DNA of 64,000 nucleotides from positions 2,247,228 to 2,311,227 of the forward strand of contig NZ_CM011002.1 in the NCBI RefSeq assembly GCF_000158095.2, in the 5' to 3' direction. The translations under genes and the position numbers were made by a program. Numbering within the stretch: position 1 is the stretch's first letter; every line of letters starts with the position of its first letter. The notes below the pieces were generated by a model, which did not search any database, was not told where the DNA came from, and saw only the letters and a list, made by a program, of their open reading frames with translations. This document shows positions 17,244-25,153 of this stretch, one piece after another. Source of the stretch: Roseibium alexandrii DFL-11 (GTDB lineage Bacteria > Pseudomonadota > Alphaproteobacteria > Rhizobiales > Stappiaceae).

Positions 17244-18317
17244 TTAGCCCGCTTTCGTCGGCTCACTCTGGTCTTTCGCACTCTTGACGCGATCTGCCAG
17301 TGTCTGCTCGCTGCGCTGCCTGGCCAGTTTTTGAAGGTCCTCAACTTCATCGTGCTCGTCCACGATTTCAGCGCCCAGAAGGGTTTCCAGCACATCCTCC
17401 ATGGTGATCAAGCCGGCCGTGCCGCCATAGTCGTCCTGAACCAGGGCAATGTGCGCGTCATTTCCCATCAGCTTTTCGAGCAGGGAATCGAGATCCTCGT
17501 TTTCGGAAATTCGAAGAATATCCCGGCGCAACGTCGATATGCTGGCATCGTTGCGCCCGTTGACCGCGGTGAGAAGAAGATCCCGTGTCAGCAGGAAGCC
17601 GGACACTTCGTCGATTGACGCCCCGGTCACAAGCATGCGGGAAAACGGATAGTTCTCCCGTGACTTGACCACCTCTCCAACGCTCATCGCTTCTGCGACA
17701 TGCTCAATGACCGTTCGGGGCGTCATCACCTCCCGCGCGGAGATTTCCGGAAGCTGGAAAAGATTGGTGACCACACGTGTCTCATCTTCCTCCACGATCC
17801 CCAAACGGTTGCCGACGGTCGCCAAAGCCGAGATCTCCTCCCGGGACACTTCGTGTTTGGGATCGCCTTTGGTGAGAAACCGTGTAATTCCCTGGCTCAT
17901 CCAGACCAGCGGCAATTGGGCAGCGATCAACCACGGCAGCACCCGAACCGCGAAGGGAGCCAATGCCCGCCAATAGGTCGCGCCCAAGGTCTTTGGAATG
18001 ATTTCCGACAGAACCAGGATGGTAAGCGTCAAAACGGCTGAAAACACGCCGACCCCGGCATCATCAAAGACAAGGGCGGCCTGAGCCCCGGCTCCTGTCG
18101 CTCCCACGGTGTGCGCGATCGTGTTGAGAGAAAGAATGGCGGCGAGCGGCCGTTCAATGTCCGAGCGGAGTTTTCTGAGACTTTCGGCGAGCTTTGGCCG
18201 ATCCTCGTTTGCAGATTCCACAAAGGACGGCGTGATCGACAACAACACTGCTTCGAGTATCGAGCAGAGAAACGACACTCCGATGGCAAGCACCACGAAT
18301 AGGATCAATAGGGTCAA
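17244..18317 (-). CDS. CNNM/CorC-like membrane protein with DUF21 and CBS pair
   Basis: A 357-residue protein. Residues 1-150 form a DUF21 (CNNM) domain with about four membrane spans and the conserved [14 protein letters not shown]. Residues about 190-315 are a tandem CBS pair: [17 protein letters not shown], then [20 protein letters not shown] and [14 protein letters not shown]. The protein ends about 45 residues after the CBS pair, so the C-terminal CorC_HlyC domain of most hemolysin-C-type proteins is absent. Relatives move or regulate divalent cations such as Mg or Co; the substrate here is not known. Confidence 0.9.
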   Translation of the reverse strand: MTLLILFVVLAIGVSFLCSILEAVLLSITPSFVESANEDRPKLAESLRKLRSDIERPLAAILSLNTIAHTVGATGAGAQAALVFDDAGVGVFSAVLTLTILVLSEIIPKTLGATYWRALAPFAVRVLPWLIAAQLPLVWMSQGITRFLTKGDPKHEVSREEISALATVGNRLGIVEEDETRVVTNLFQLPEISAREVMTPRTVIEHVAEAMSVGEVVKSRENYPFSRMLVTGASIDEVSGFLLTRDLLLTAVNGRNDASISTLRRDILRISENEDLDSLLEKLMGNDAHIALVQDDYGGTAGLITMEDVLETLLGAEIVDEHDEVEDLQKLARQRSEQTLADRVKSAKDQSEPTKAG

Positions 18318-18477
18318 ATTCTTCTCCGTCGCATGCCCGGTTCAAAGTGTAAGAAAACACAAGAGTGCCCGTTGCATAAACACGGGTCCATGACTTTTCC
18401 GCTTCACGCGTTTCCTGGTTGCACAATTTTTCTTCAGCGGCTTTTGCAGACGGTGCTGGCCTCAAGCGCCGATGTGC

Positions 18478-19146
18478 TTAGGACTGACAGAGTTTAAAAA
18501 ACCCGGCCTCGCTGTAGTCGAGCAAGGTTTCGGCGAGATCCGCTTCTTCTTGTTCGCGGGCCACAGCGCCGATACGCCAGCTGCTGGCGGTGAGCGCCAG
18601 CATGCCCGACACGGTAAAGACGAAGGCGGCGCTCAGTGCTGTCCGGGAGGCGCCCGGCAGCAGGTCAGCGATCTCATCCACAAAGACGGCTGCGGTCGGA
18701 TCAAAACACTCCGCCGCGATGTCCCGCCAGCGCTCATCCGCCGACACCAGCGCGATCAGTCGGCCATAGGCGGGCCACGGCGCGCCGTCAGACAAGGTCA
18801 TCTCTAGAAACGGCTGAACGAAACTCGCCAGGATTTCGCGCAAGGTCAGCTTGCTACGTCCTTCCTGTTCGGCAACAGCCCTCTTTTCTTCCAGCGCCTG
18901 GAGGCGAAGTTCGGCGAGCGGCTTTGCCCGGCGGGCAACCACCATATGAAACAGCTCTTCCTTCGGCCCTCCGTGATGATGCACCAGCGCCACCTGGGCT
19001 CCCGCCTGTTTAGCGATGTCGCGAATCGATGTGCCGTCAAAACCGCGTTTGGAAAACAGATCTTCTGCCGCATCCAGGATCCGGGCCTTTGTTTCTAAAG
19101 ACTTTTTGCTGGGTGCCCGCTTCCGGGGCGCAGCCACATCTGTCAT
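18478..19146 (-). CDS. TetR-family transcriptional regulator
   Basis: A 222-residue protein. The N-terminal helix-turn-helix (ILDAAEDLFSKRGFDGTSIR, DIAKQAGAQVALVHHHGG) is typical of TetR. The C-terminal 150 residues form a helical ligand-binding domain with a DUF1956-like feel but no firm subfamily. It is divergent from the FMO operon with 75 bases between starts, and a perfect palindrome lies in that gap. It therefore probably represses both itself and the operon until a substrate-derived ligand binds. Confidence 0.9.
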   Translation of the reverse strand: MTDVAAPRKRAPSKKSLETKARILDAAEDLFSKRGFDGTSIRDIAKQAGAQVALVHHHGGPKEELFHMVVARRAKPLAELRLQALEEKRAVAEQEGRSKLTLREILASFVQPFLEMTLSDGAPWPAYGRLIALVSADERWRDIAAECFDPTAAVFVDEIADLLPGASRTALSAAFVFTVSGMLALTASSWRIGAVAREQEEADLAETLLDYSEAGFFKLCQS

Positions 19147-19171
19147 TTTTTACAGGAGCCTCTTGCTTATT

Positions 19172-19187
19172 TTGAACATTCGTTCAA
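19172..19187. promoter_or_regulatory. candidate TetR operator
   Basis: TTGAACATTCGTTCAA is a palindrome with perfect 6-base arms and a 4-base centre. It sits in the 75-base gap between the divergent TetR and FMO genes. TTGAAC/GTTCAA arms are common in operators of TetR-family lipid and fatty-acid regulators. The position would let one bound dimer control both promoters. Confidence 0.6.
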
Positions 19188-19221
19188 TATAACGATACCA
19201 CTGACGTGGTTGGGAGGAAAC

Positions 19222-20568
19222 ATGCCACAAGTAGCAGGTGCGGCGCCATGCGCCAGCACACAGGAAAGCTATGCCCTGATTGGCGCAGGCCCCATGGGCC
19301 TTGCGATGGCCAAGGTCTTGCGCGAACAGGGAATTCCCTTTCAAGGGTTTGAGCTGCATTCAGATGTCGGCGGTGTCTGGGACATGACCGGCCCGCGCTC
19401 GACCATGTATGAAAGCGCGCATCTGATTTCGTCCAAAACGATGACGGAGTTTGCCGATTTTCCGATGCCGCCGGACACACCCGACTATCCTTCTCATCGC
19501 GACATGCGGCAGTACTTCCAGGCCTTTGCCCGTCACTTTGATCTCTACCGGTCCTACCGCTTCCAAACCGAAGTTGTGAAAGCCCAGCCGATTGGGCCGT
19601 CGGGCAAGGGTTGGCGTGTGGTCTGGCGGGGCCCGGATGGCCGGCAAGAAGAAGCCATCTTCAAGGGACTTCTGATCGCGAACGGCACACTCTCGACCCC
19701 CAATATGCCGAACTTCAAGGGTGACTTTTCCGGCGAGCTCATTCACGCGGCCAAGTACAAGTCCGCCACCCAGTTCGACGGCAAGCGGGTGCTGATCGTC
19801 GGTGCCGGAAACTCGGGCTGCGACATCGCAGTCGATGCCATCCATCATGCAAAAAGCACGGACCTTTCCTTGCGCCGGGGCTATTACTTTGTGCCGAAAT
19901 ACGTCTTCGGCAAACCGGCAGACACTCTGGGAAAAACAGCGAACCTGCCGATGTGGCTCCGCCGCAAGATCGATGGTGTCGTGCTCAATTGGTTTGCCGG
20001 AAACCCGCAGCGCTACGGGTTCCCGAAACCGGATTACAGGCTTTATGAAAGCCATCCGGTAGTAAATTCGCTGATCCTGTTCCATGCCGGTCATGGCGAC
20101 TTGAAAATCCGTCCCGACATCGACCGTCTGGACGGCAACACGGTCCATTTTGCCGACGGCAGCGCTGCGGATTACGACATGATTGTCACCGCAACCGGCT
20201 ATGTGCTCGATTACCCGTTCATTTCAAAAGACTTGCTCAACTGGACGGATGCGGCGCCGAGCCTTTATCTCAACTGCATGCACCCGCAGCGCGACGATCT
20301 GTTCGTGCTCGGCATGGTCGAGGCGACGGGCCTTGGTTGGCAGGGGCGGCATGAACAGGCCGAACTCGTCGCGCGTTACATCACGGGGCTTCAGACCGGA
20401 AACCGGGAAGCGGACAACATCAAACGCTACAAGGCCAACGGCTTTCAGCGGGCAACTGGCGGGGTCAATTACCTGAAGCTTGCCCGGATGGCCTATTACG
20501 TCGACAAGAAAACCTACCGCAAATCCGTCACACAAAGGATTGCGGCCCTGAAAGAGGCTGCCCGATGA
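19222..20568 (+). CDS. flavin-containing monooxygenase (FMO/Baeyer-Villiger type)
   Basis: A 448-residue class B flavoprotein monooxygenase. It has the FAD fingerprint LIGAGPMGLAMAKVL, the FMO-identifying motif FSGELIHAAKYK (FxGxxxHxxxYK pattern), the second Rossmann motif VLIVGAGNSGCDIAVD for NADPH and the TATGY motif. Such enzymes insert oxygen at soft nucleophiles (N, S) or into ketones. The substrate is unknown. The ATG at 19222 has GGGAGGAAAC in front; an in-frame TTG 12 bases upstream is less likely. It is first in a five-gene operon and overlaps the next gene by 4 bases. Confidence 0.9.
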   Translation: MPQVAGAAPCASTQESYALIGAGPMGLAMAKVLREQGIPFQGFELHSDVGGVWDMTGPRSTMYESAHLISSKTMTEFADFPMPPDTPDYPSHRDMRQYFQAFARHFDLYRSYRFQTEVVKAQPIGPSGKGWRVVWRGPDGRQEEAIFKGLLIANGTLSTPNMPNFKGDFSGELIHAAKYKSATQFDGKRVLIVGAGNSGCDIAVDAIHHAKSTDLSLRRGYYFVPKYVFGKPADTLGKTANLPMWLRRKIDGVVLNWFAGNPQRYGFPKPDYRLYESHPVVNSLILFHAGHGDLKIRPDIDRLDGNTVHFADGSAADYDMIVTATGYVLDYPFISKDLLNWTDAAPSLYLNCMHPQRDDLFVLGMVEATGLGWQGRHEQAELVARYITGLQTGNREADNIKRYKANGFQRATGGVNYLKLARMAYYVDKKTYRKSVTQRIAALKEAAR

Positions 20569-21467
20569 CCAACATCGACGCAGCTGTTCTGAACTTTTCC
20601 CCGGACAGCATGCTGATCCTCAATGGCGTCTTGGCGATCGTGATGTTTGCGGTCGCACTCGACATCACCCCCAACGATTTCCGGGCGCTTTTGCGCACGC
20701 CAAAACCTTTCCTAACCGGGATCCTGTCACAGTTCGTCGTTCTTCCGGCCCTCACCTTTTTGCTGGTGCTGGCCGTCCGGCCGCAAGGATCGGTCGCGCT
20801 CGGGTTGATCCTGGTCGCCGCGTGTCCGGGCGGAAACATCTCCAATTACATCACGCACAGGGCGGGCGGCAACGCGGCGCTCGCGGTCTCGCTGACAGCC
20901 TTTACCACCATTGGGACGGTTCTTTTCACACCGCTCAACATCGCCTTCTGGGGAAGTCTGTACGGCCCAAGCCGCGCCTTCATGACTTCCGTTGCGATCG
21001 ACCCGGTGCAGGTTGCAGCCACGGTCAGCCTGATGCTGGTTTTACCGCTTGCGCTCGGCATGCTGGTCAACCGCAACCTGCCGCAACTCGCCTGGCATTT
21101 GCGCAAACCGTTGCAGATGCTGTCCATGACGATTTTCATCTCGTTCATCGGAATTGCGCTTTATGGAAACTGGGATTTTCTGGGCGCATTCGGGCCGGAT
21201 ATCGTCCCGCTGGTCATAGCCCACAATGGCATTGCCCTTCTTGGGGGGTACATGGTTGCCACCATTGCCGGGCTATCCCCCTATGACCGGCGGGCGATAT
21301 CCATCGAAACCGGCATCCAAAACTCCGGCCTCGGCCTGATCCTGATCTTCGGCTTTTTTCAAGGCCTCGGCGGCATGGCGGTTGTTGCTGCCTTCTGGGG
21401 CATCTGGCATGCGGTCTCAGGGCTGGCGCTCGCCAAGTGGTTTTCCCGCACGGTGGCCGCAAGATGA
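20565..21467 (+). CDS. bile acid:sodium symporter-family transporter (BASS)
   Basis: A 300-residue, highly hydrophobic protein with about nine membrane spans. The stretch GLILVAACPGGNISNYITHR followed by GGNAALAVSLTAFTTIGTV and the late ETGIQNSGLGLILIF are hallmarks of the BASS family, whose members co-transport organic anions such as bile acids, pantothenate precursors or 2-oxo acids with sodium. Translationally coupled on both sides (4-base overlaps). Its place in an FMO/SDR operon points to import or efflux of the pathway's acid substrate or product. Confidence 0.88.
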   Translation: MTNIDAAVLNFSPDSMLILNGVLAIVMFAVALDITPNDFRALLRTPKPFLTGILSQFVVLPALTFLLVLAVRPQGSVALGLILVAACPGGNISNYITHRAGGNAALAVSLTAFTTIGTVLFTPLNIAFWGSLYGPSRAFMTSVAIDPVQVAATVSLMLVLPLALGMLVNRNLPQLAWHLRKPLQMLSMTIFISFIGIALYGNWDFLGAFGPDIVPLVIAHNGIALLGGYMVATIAGLSPYDRRAISIETGIQNSGLGLILIFGFFQGLGGMAVVAAFWGIWHAVSGLALAKWFSRTVAAR

Positions 21468-22393
21468 GCCGGATCCTGATCACGGGCGCTGCGGGCATGA
21501 TCGGCCAGAGGCTGGTCCAGTTGCTCGTGCGCAGCGGACACGAAGTGATTGCGACGGACATCGGGCCAAGGCCGTCGCTGCCGAATGGAGCCATCTGGCG
21601 CAAAATGGATGTGCGCGGCCGCGACCCGGAGCAGGTCATCACAGAAGACAGACCCGACGCCGTCATTCACCTCGCATCGATTCTTGAGCCGAAGGACCGG
21701 CAATTGGCCTATGAGGTGGATGTCATTGGCACACGCAATGTGGTCGATGCCTGCATTGCGGCGAAGGTCAGGCGGCTGGTCGTCACGTCCTCCGGCGCGG
21801 CCTATGGCTATCACGCGGACAATCCGGACTGGCTGACGGAAACGGACCCTTTGCGCGGCAATCCGGAATTTGCCTACTCCGACCACAAGCGCCAGGCCGA
21901 ACAGGTGCTGGCCGAGGCCCGCAGAAACGCACCGCAGCTGGAACAGGTGATCCTGAGGGTCTGCACCGTTCTTGGAACCGGTGTTGAAAACCAGATCACA
22001 TCGCTCTTCCGCAATGCGCGCCTTTTGGGTCTTTCCGGCAGTGACAGCCCGTTTGTTTTCATCTGGACCGAGGATCTTGCACGCATCCTGGAACGGGCGG
22101 CCACCGATGGCCCGCCGGGTATCTACAACGTGGCGGGCGATGGCGCCCTCTCCATGACCGAACTGGCAGCGCATTTGAAAAAGCCGCTGATCCGCGTTCC
22201 GGCGGCGCTCGTTAAAGCAGCGCTCACAATTGCGCAGCCATTGGGTCTCTCCCGGTTTGGCGCAGAACAGGTCCGGTTTCTGCAATTCCGCCCGGTTCTC
22301 GACAACACCGCGCTCAAAACCGATTTCGGTTACACGCCGCAAATGACCAGCGCGGAGGTATTTGACCTTTGGAGCCGGGAGGCCGGATTATGA
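21464..22393 (+). CDS. NAD(P)-dependent epimerase/3-beta-HSD-like extended SDR
   Basis: A 309-residue extended SDR. It begins ILITGAAGMIGQRLVQLL (Rossmann TGxxGxxG), has VVTSSGAAYGY for the catalytic Ser and EFAYSDHKRQAEQ for the YxxxK pair. It is closest in style to the nucleoside-diphosphate-sugar epimerase and 3-beta-hydroxysteroid dehydrogenase superfamily. With no sugar genes near and lipid-type neighbours, a hydroxy-lipid or steroid-like alcohol is a better guess than a nucleotide sugar. ATGA overlaps link it to genes on both sides. Confidence 0.85.
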   Translation: MSRILITGAAGMIGQRLVQLLVRSGHEVIATDIGPRPSLPNGAIWRKMDVRGRDPEQVITEDRPDAVIHLASILEPKDRQLAYEVDVIGTRNVVDACIAAKVRRLVVTSSGAAYGYHADNPDWLTETDPLRGNPEFAYSDHKRQAEQVLAEARRNAPQLEQVILRVCTVLGTGVENQITSLFRNARLLGLSGSDSPFVFIWTEDLARILERAATDGPPGIYNVAGDGALSMTELAAHLKKPLIRVPAALVKAALTIAQPLGLSRFGAEQVRFLQFRPVLDNTALKTDFGYTPQMTSAEVFDLWSREAGL

Positions 22394-23190
22394 AGCCGAC
22401 GGCGGTCATATCGGGAGGTGCCGGCGGTTTGGGCCAAGCCTTTGGGGCCATTTTGCGCGAACACGGCTGGTTTACAGTCATGCTCAACCTGCCCGGACCG
22501 GATCTGGACGCCTTGTCCTTTGTTCCAGACACGCTCGCATTGTCTTGTGACATCACAGATACCGGTCAGCTGACCGAAGCGGCCTGGCAGATCCGGTCCG
22601 AACGCCCGTCCATCGATCTGGTTGTCTACAACGCAGGGGTCACCCATATCGGCCCGTTCACCACGCAAGCGCTTGAGGATCACCGCAAGGTGTTCGAGGT
22701 GAACTATTTCGGCGCCGTGGCCATGGCCAAGGCGTTCGGCCCGGATTTGCGGCGCTCCAAAGGCACTCATTTGGCGATTTCATCTGTGGCCGGTTTTTGC
22801 CCGCTGGCACTGCGCACAGCCTATGCCGGCAGCAAGCATGCGCTGGAGGGCTTTTTCAAGTCGCTGCGTTCTGAGGAAGCCGCACATGGGGTTGCATGCC
22901 TGATCGCCGCGCCAAGTTTCATTGCCACCAACACCGGGGCCGACAGCGCCCCCAAAGACGGTCTCGCGCGCCCTGGTTCGGCGTCGGATCAGGTCGATGC
23001 GCTCGCGCCGGAGGACGCAGCGCGCATTCTTTACCGCGGGTTTGCCCGGCGGAAGACCTTCATTCCGATCGGCCGGGTGGCGCGCCTGTCACACCTTATC
23101 AACCGTCTGTCGCCCCGGCTTTACCGCCACCTGATGGAACGCACGATCCTGCCGTCTCCGGCAAAAGCTGAGGGAGGCGCGCCACACTGA
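22390..23190 (+). CDS. classical short-chain dehydrogenase/reductase
   Basis: A 266-residue classical SDR with ISGGAGGLGQAFG, LVVYNAGVTHIG, SSVAGFCPLALRTAYAGSK (Ser, Tyr and Lys of the active site) and a basic C-terminal tail. The TGxxxGxG motif is SGGAGGLG here. The start is the ATG of an ATGA overlap with the previous gene. A carbonyl or hydroxyl group on the pathway intermediate is the likely target; specificity is unknown. Confidence 0.87.
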   Translation: MKPTAVISGGAGGLGQAFGAILREHGWFTVMLNLPGPDLDALSFVPDTLALSCDITDTGQLTEAAWQIRSERPSIDLVVYNAGVTHIGPFTTQALEDHRKVFEVNYFGAVAMAKAFGPDLRRSKGTHLAISSVAGFCPLALRTAYAGSKHALEGFFKSLRSEEAAHGVACLIAAPSFIATNTGADSAPKDGLARPGSASDQVDALAPEDAARILYRGFARRKTFIPIGRVARLSHLINRLSPRLYRHLMERTILPSPAKAEGGAPH

Positions 23191-23298
23191 CCGGTTTGTG
23201 ACCACAGCAAAACCACAGCCGCAGAGGCGCGGCGCACAAGGCAACGCCCTGAAACAACAGCCAAACCGGGCGTGTGCATCACTCGTGGAGGGGAAATA

Positions 23299-24495
23299 AT
23301 GGGCACTCTCAAAGTATTGGCCGCCAATCTCATGATTGGCGGAACGGTTCTCTGTTGTCTTTCGCCAGCATATGCCGGCGGCTGGGACACGCTTGGCGTC
23401 GGCTCGAACGAGCTGTTGTTCGACGACAGCCGGTTTGCATTCGAGGCAACCACCAAGGCAGTTGACCGCAACGTCGACTATGAAGTGACCAACGCTGAAG
23501 TGGCAGGACGCCCGGTGGTCGGCGGGCCAGTTAAAAGCCGGGCGACCCCGAACATCTGGAATTACCAGTTTGCAGCAAAACTCCGGCTGACCGATCAGCT
23601 GGACTGCATGGCGCGGACCAATGACCCCTACCAGATTGAGGAGGACCTTAATCAGGAGTGGCAGGGCCGGTTCTCGCTGACCAGGACCTCTGCTGCCGGC
23701 AGGGGTTTCAACGGAACCTGTGCCTACAAGTTTCAGGTCCGCGATGGGCATTATGTCCGGGCAATTGCCGGGGCAAACCTGCTATATCTGAGGTACCGGA
23801 CCGACAATCTGTCGTATGGCGCGTTCATCCCTCCCTCCACCTATGTCGATTTTCCGACCCGGCTGGATGTGAGCTCGAACGACCCCGGCTTTGGCTGGCG
23901 GGTCGGGGCCTCTTACGAGATCCCGCAATATGCAATTCGGGCGAGCCTGATCTACGATTCCGCCATTGATGTCGACCTTGCCGGGGGAACAGAAGTCACC
24001 GGAGTGACAAGCTTCGACAGTTTTGCCTCGGTGACCATGCCGCAGTCGCTGGAATTCAATTTGCAAACCGGGATCGCGCCGGACTGGCTGGCAACCTTCG
24101 GCGTCAAGTGGGTGGACTGGTCCAAACTGCAGGATCTGACGGTTCAGAACCCGGCAGGCAGCACGGTGGTCAACCGTTTCCTTGGGTATGACGACGGCTG
24201 GACAGTGCGTGCCGGGCTCGCCCACAAGGTCAATGACTGGCTGAAACTGGGGTCAACGATCCAGTGGGACCGGGGCATCGGGCGATCCTATTCCGATACC
24301 TATTCCTTTGGGGTCGGAACGGCCATTCAGCTCGACAGACATGCTGAACTCACCATCGGCACGGCTGCGACCTACAAGGCCTCCGGCACCGGAGATCTCA
24401 CCAATCTAGCGTCCACATCCGGCGCGACGACGCAATACAAGTATGGGGATTCCTGGAACTACACGCTTCAGACAAAGCTCAAGTTTTCGTTCTAG
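23299..24495 (+). CDS. FadL/OmpP1-family outer membrane transport protein
   Basis: A 398-residue protein with a clear signal peptide ending SPAYA|GGWD and a C-terminal Phe (KLKFSF), as expected for an outer membrane beta-barrel. Internal features such as SLEFNLQTGIAPDWLATFGV and RAGLAHKVNDWLKLGSTIQW match the FadL/TodX family, which brings hydrophobic compounds across the outer membrane. The ATG at 23299 follows GGAGGGGAAATA. It closes the FMO operon, 108 bases after the SDR stop, and a strong hairpin follows at 24517. Confidence 0.86.
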   Translation: MGTLKVLAANLMIGGTVLCCLSPAYAGGWDTLGVGSNELLFDDSRFAFEATTKAVDRNVDYEVTNAEVAGRPVVGGPVKSRATPNIWNYQFAAKLRLTDQLDCMARTNDPYQIEEDLNQEWQGRFSLTRTSAAGRGFNGTCAYKFQVRDGHYVRAIAGANLLYLRYRTDNLSYGAFIPPSTYVDFPTRLDVSSNDPGFGWRVGASYEIPQYAIRASLIYDSAIDVDLAGGTEVTGVTSFDSFASVTMPQSLEFNLQTGIAPDWLATFGVKWVDWSKLQDLTVQNPAGSTVVNRFLGYDDGWTVRAGLAHKVNDWLKLGSTIQWDRGIGRSYSDTYSFGVGTAIQLDRHAELTIGTAATYKASGTGDLTNLASTSGATTQYKYGDSWNYTLQTKLKFSF

Positions 24496-24516
24496 ACGCG
24501 CAAATCCACGATCGTC

Positions 24517-24537
24517 ATCCCCGCTTTATGCGGGGAT
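24517..24537. repeat. hairpin after the FadL gene (dispersed-repeat type)
   Basis: ATCCCCGC and GCGGGGAT form a perfect 8-bp stem with a 5-base loop, 22 bases after the FadL stop. No T-run follows, so it could be a 3' mRNA-stabilising or REP-like element rather than an intrinsic terminator. Confidence 0.5.
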
Positions 24538-24721
24538 CCACTGTCATGGCAACTGGCCGCAGCCATTGCGTTTTTTTTCAAAAGCTCTGAGAACGAGAGG
24601 CTCCCAGATCGCAGCAGTGCTGCCTCCGGGACGGCAATACAGAGTGAACCGGTCTATGGCCGCACTTCGGGAAATGCGGCTTTTATACCTGCAGGCAAAA
24701 CCTGCAAATTGCCGAACCGAC

Positions 24722-25057
24722 TTAAGCGCAGAGGCCCATTTCGGCAGCTTGCTGCGGGCGGTGCAACGCTGCGTTGGCGGCGACCATGGCAACAGCGTGG
24801 ACGCGGTTCTTGGCGCCCAGACGCTTGATGGCAAAGCGGATATGCGCCTTGACCGTCGCGGTGGTGACACCCAGCTCATAAGCGATCTGTTTATTCACCT
24901 TGCCCTCACAGAGCTTCATCATGATTTCCAGCTGGCGCGGCGTGACGCCGTCCAGGATGTTTTCTGTCGGCTCGAGAGTGCTTGGGAGCGGCCGTGCGCG
25001 GCGCAACAGGTCGCGGGTCGTATGGAGCGCAAAATGGGCTGTCATGTCTGGGTCCAC
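24722..25057 (-). CDS. HTH-only LuxR-family DNA-binding protein
   Basis: A 111-residue protein consisting almost entirely of a LuxR/NarL helix-turn-helix (TPRQLEIMMKLCEGKVNKQI, then ELGVTTATVKAHI and KNRVHAVAM). No receiver or ligand domain is present; only 35 residues precede the HTH. The start is GTG at 25057, with an ATG alternative at 25045. It is divergent from the ScfR-type regulator with about 100 bases between them, so the two probably share a control region. Confidence 0.78.
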   Translation of the reverse strand: MDPDMTAHFALHTTRDLLRRARPLPSTLEPTENILDGVTPRQLEIMMKLCEGKVNKQIAYELGVTTATVKAHIRFAIKRLGAKNRVHAVAMVAANAALHRPQQAAEMGLCA

Positions 25058-25144
25058 TTCTTCTCTGGCTAAGAGGTTGGACGCAGTTTTGTGCAGGACA
25101 AGCGAATTGTAAAATGTTAACTTGAGTATTGCTAATAGCTAATT

Positions 25145-25153
25145 ATTTGCAAT
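25145..25153. promoter_or_regulatory. TTTGCAA-type half-site next to the ScfR start
   Basis: ATTTGCAAT lies directly before the start of the ScfR-type gene. RamB and PccR proteins of this family are known to bind TTTGCAAA-like sequences, so this may be an autoregulatory half-site. A reversed partial copy (ATTGC) lies about 20 bases upstream. Support is positional and by similarity only. Confidence 0.3.

Noticed and set aside
21359-22342. 327-codon minus-strand frame opposite the epimerase gene
   Set aside because: The plus-strand SDR has full Rossmann and YxxxK motifs and couples with its neighbours; the opposite frame is a shadow.
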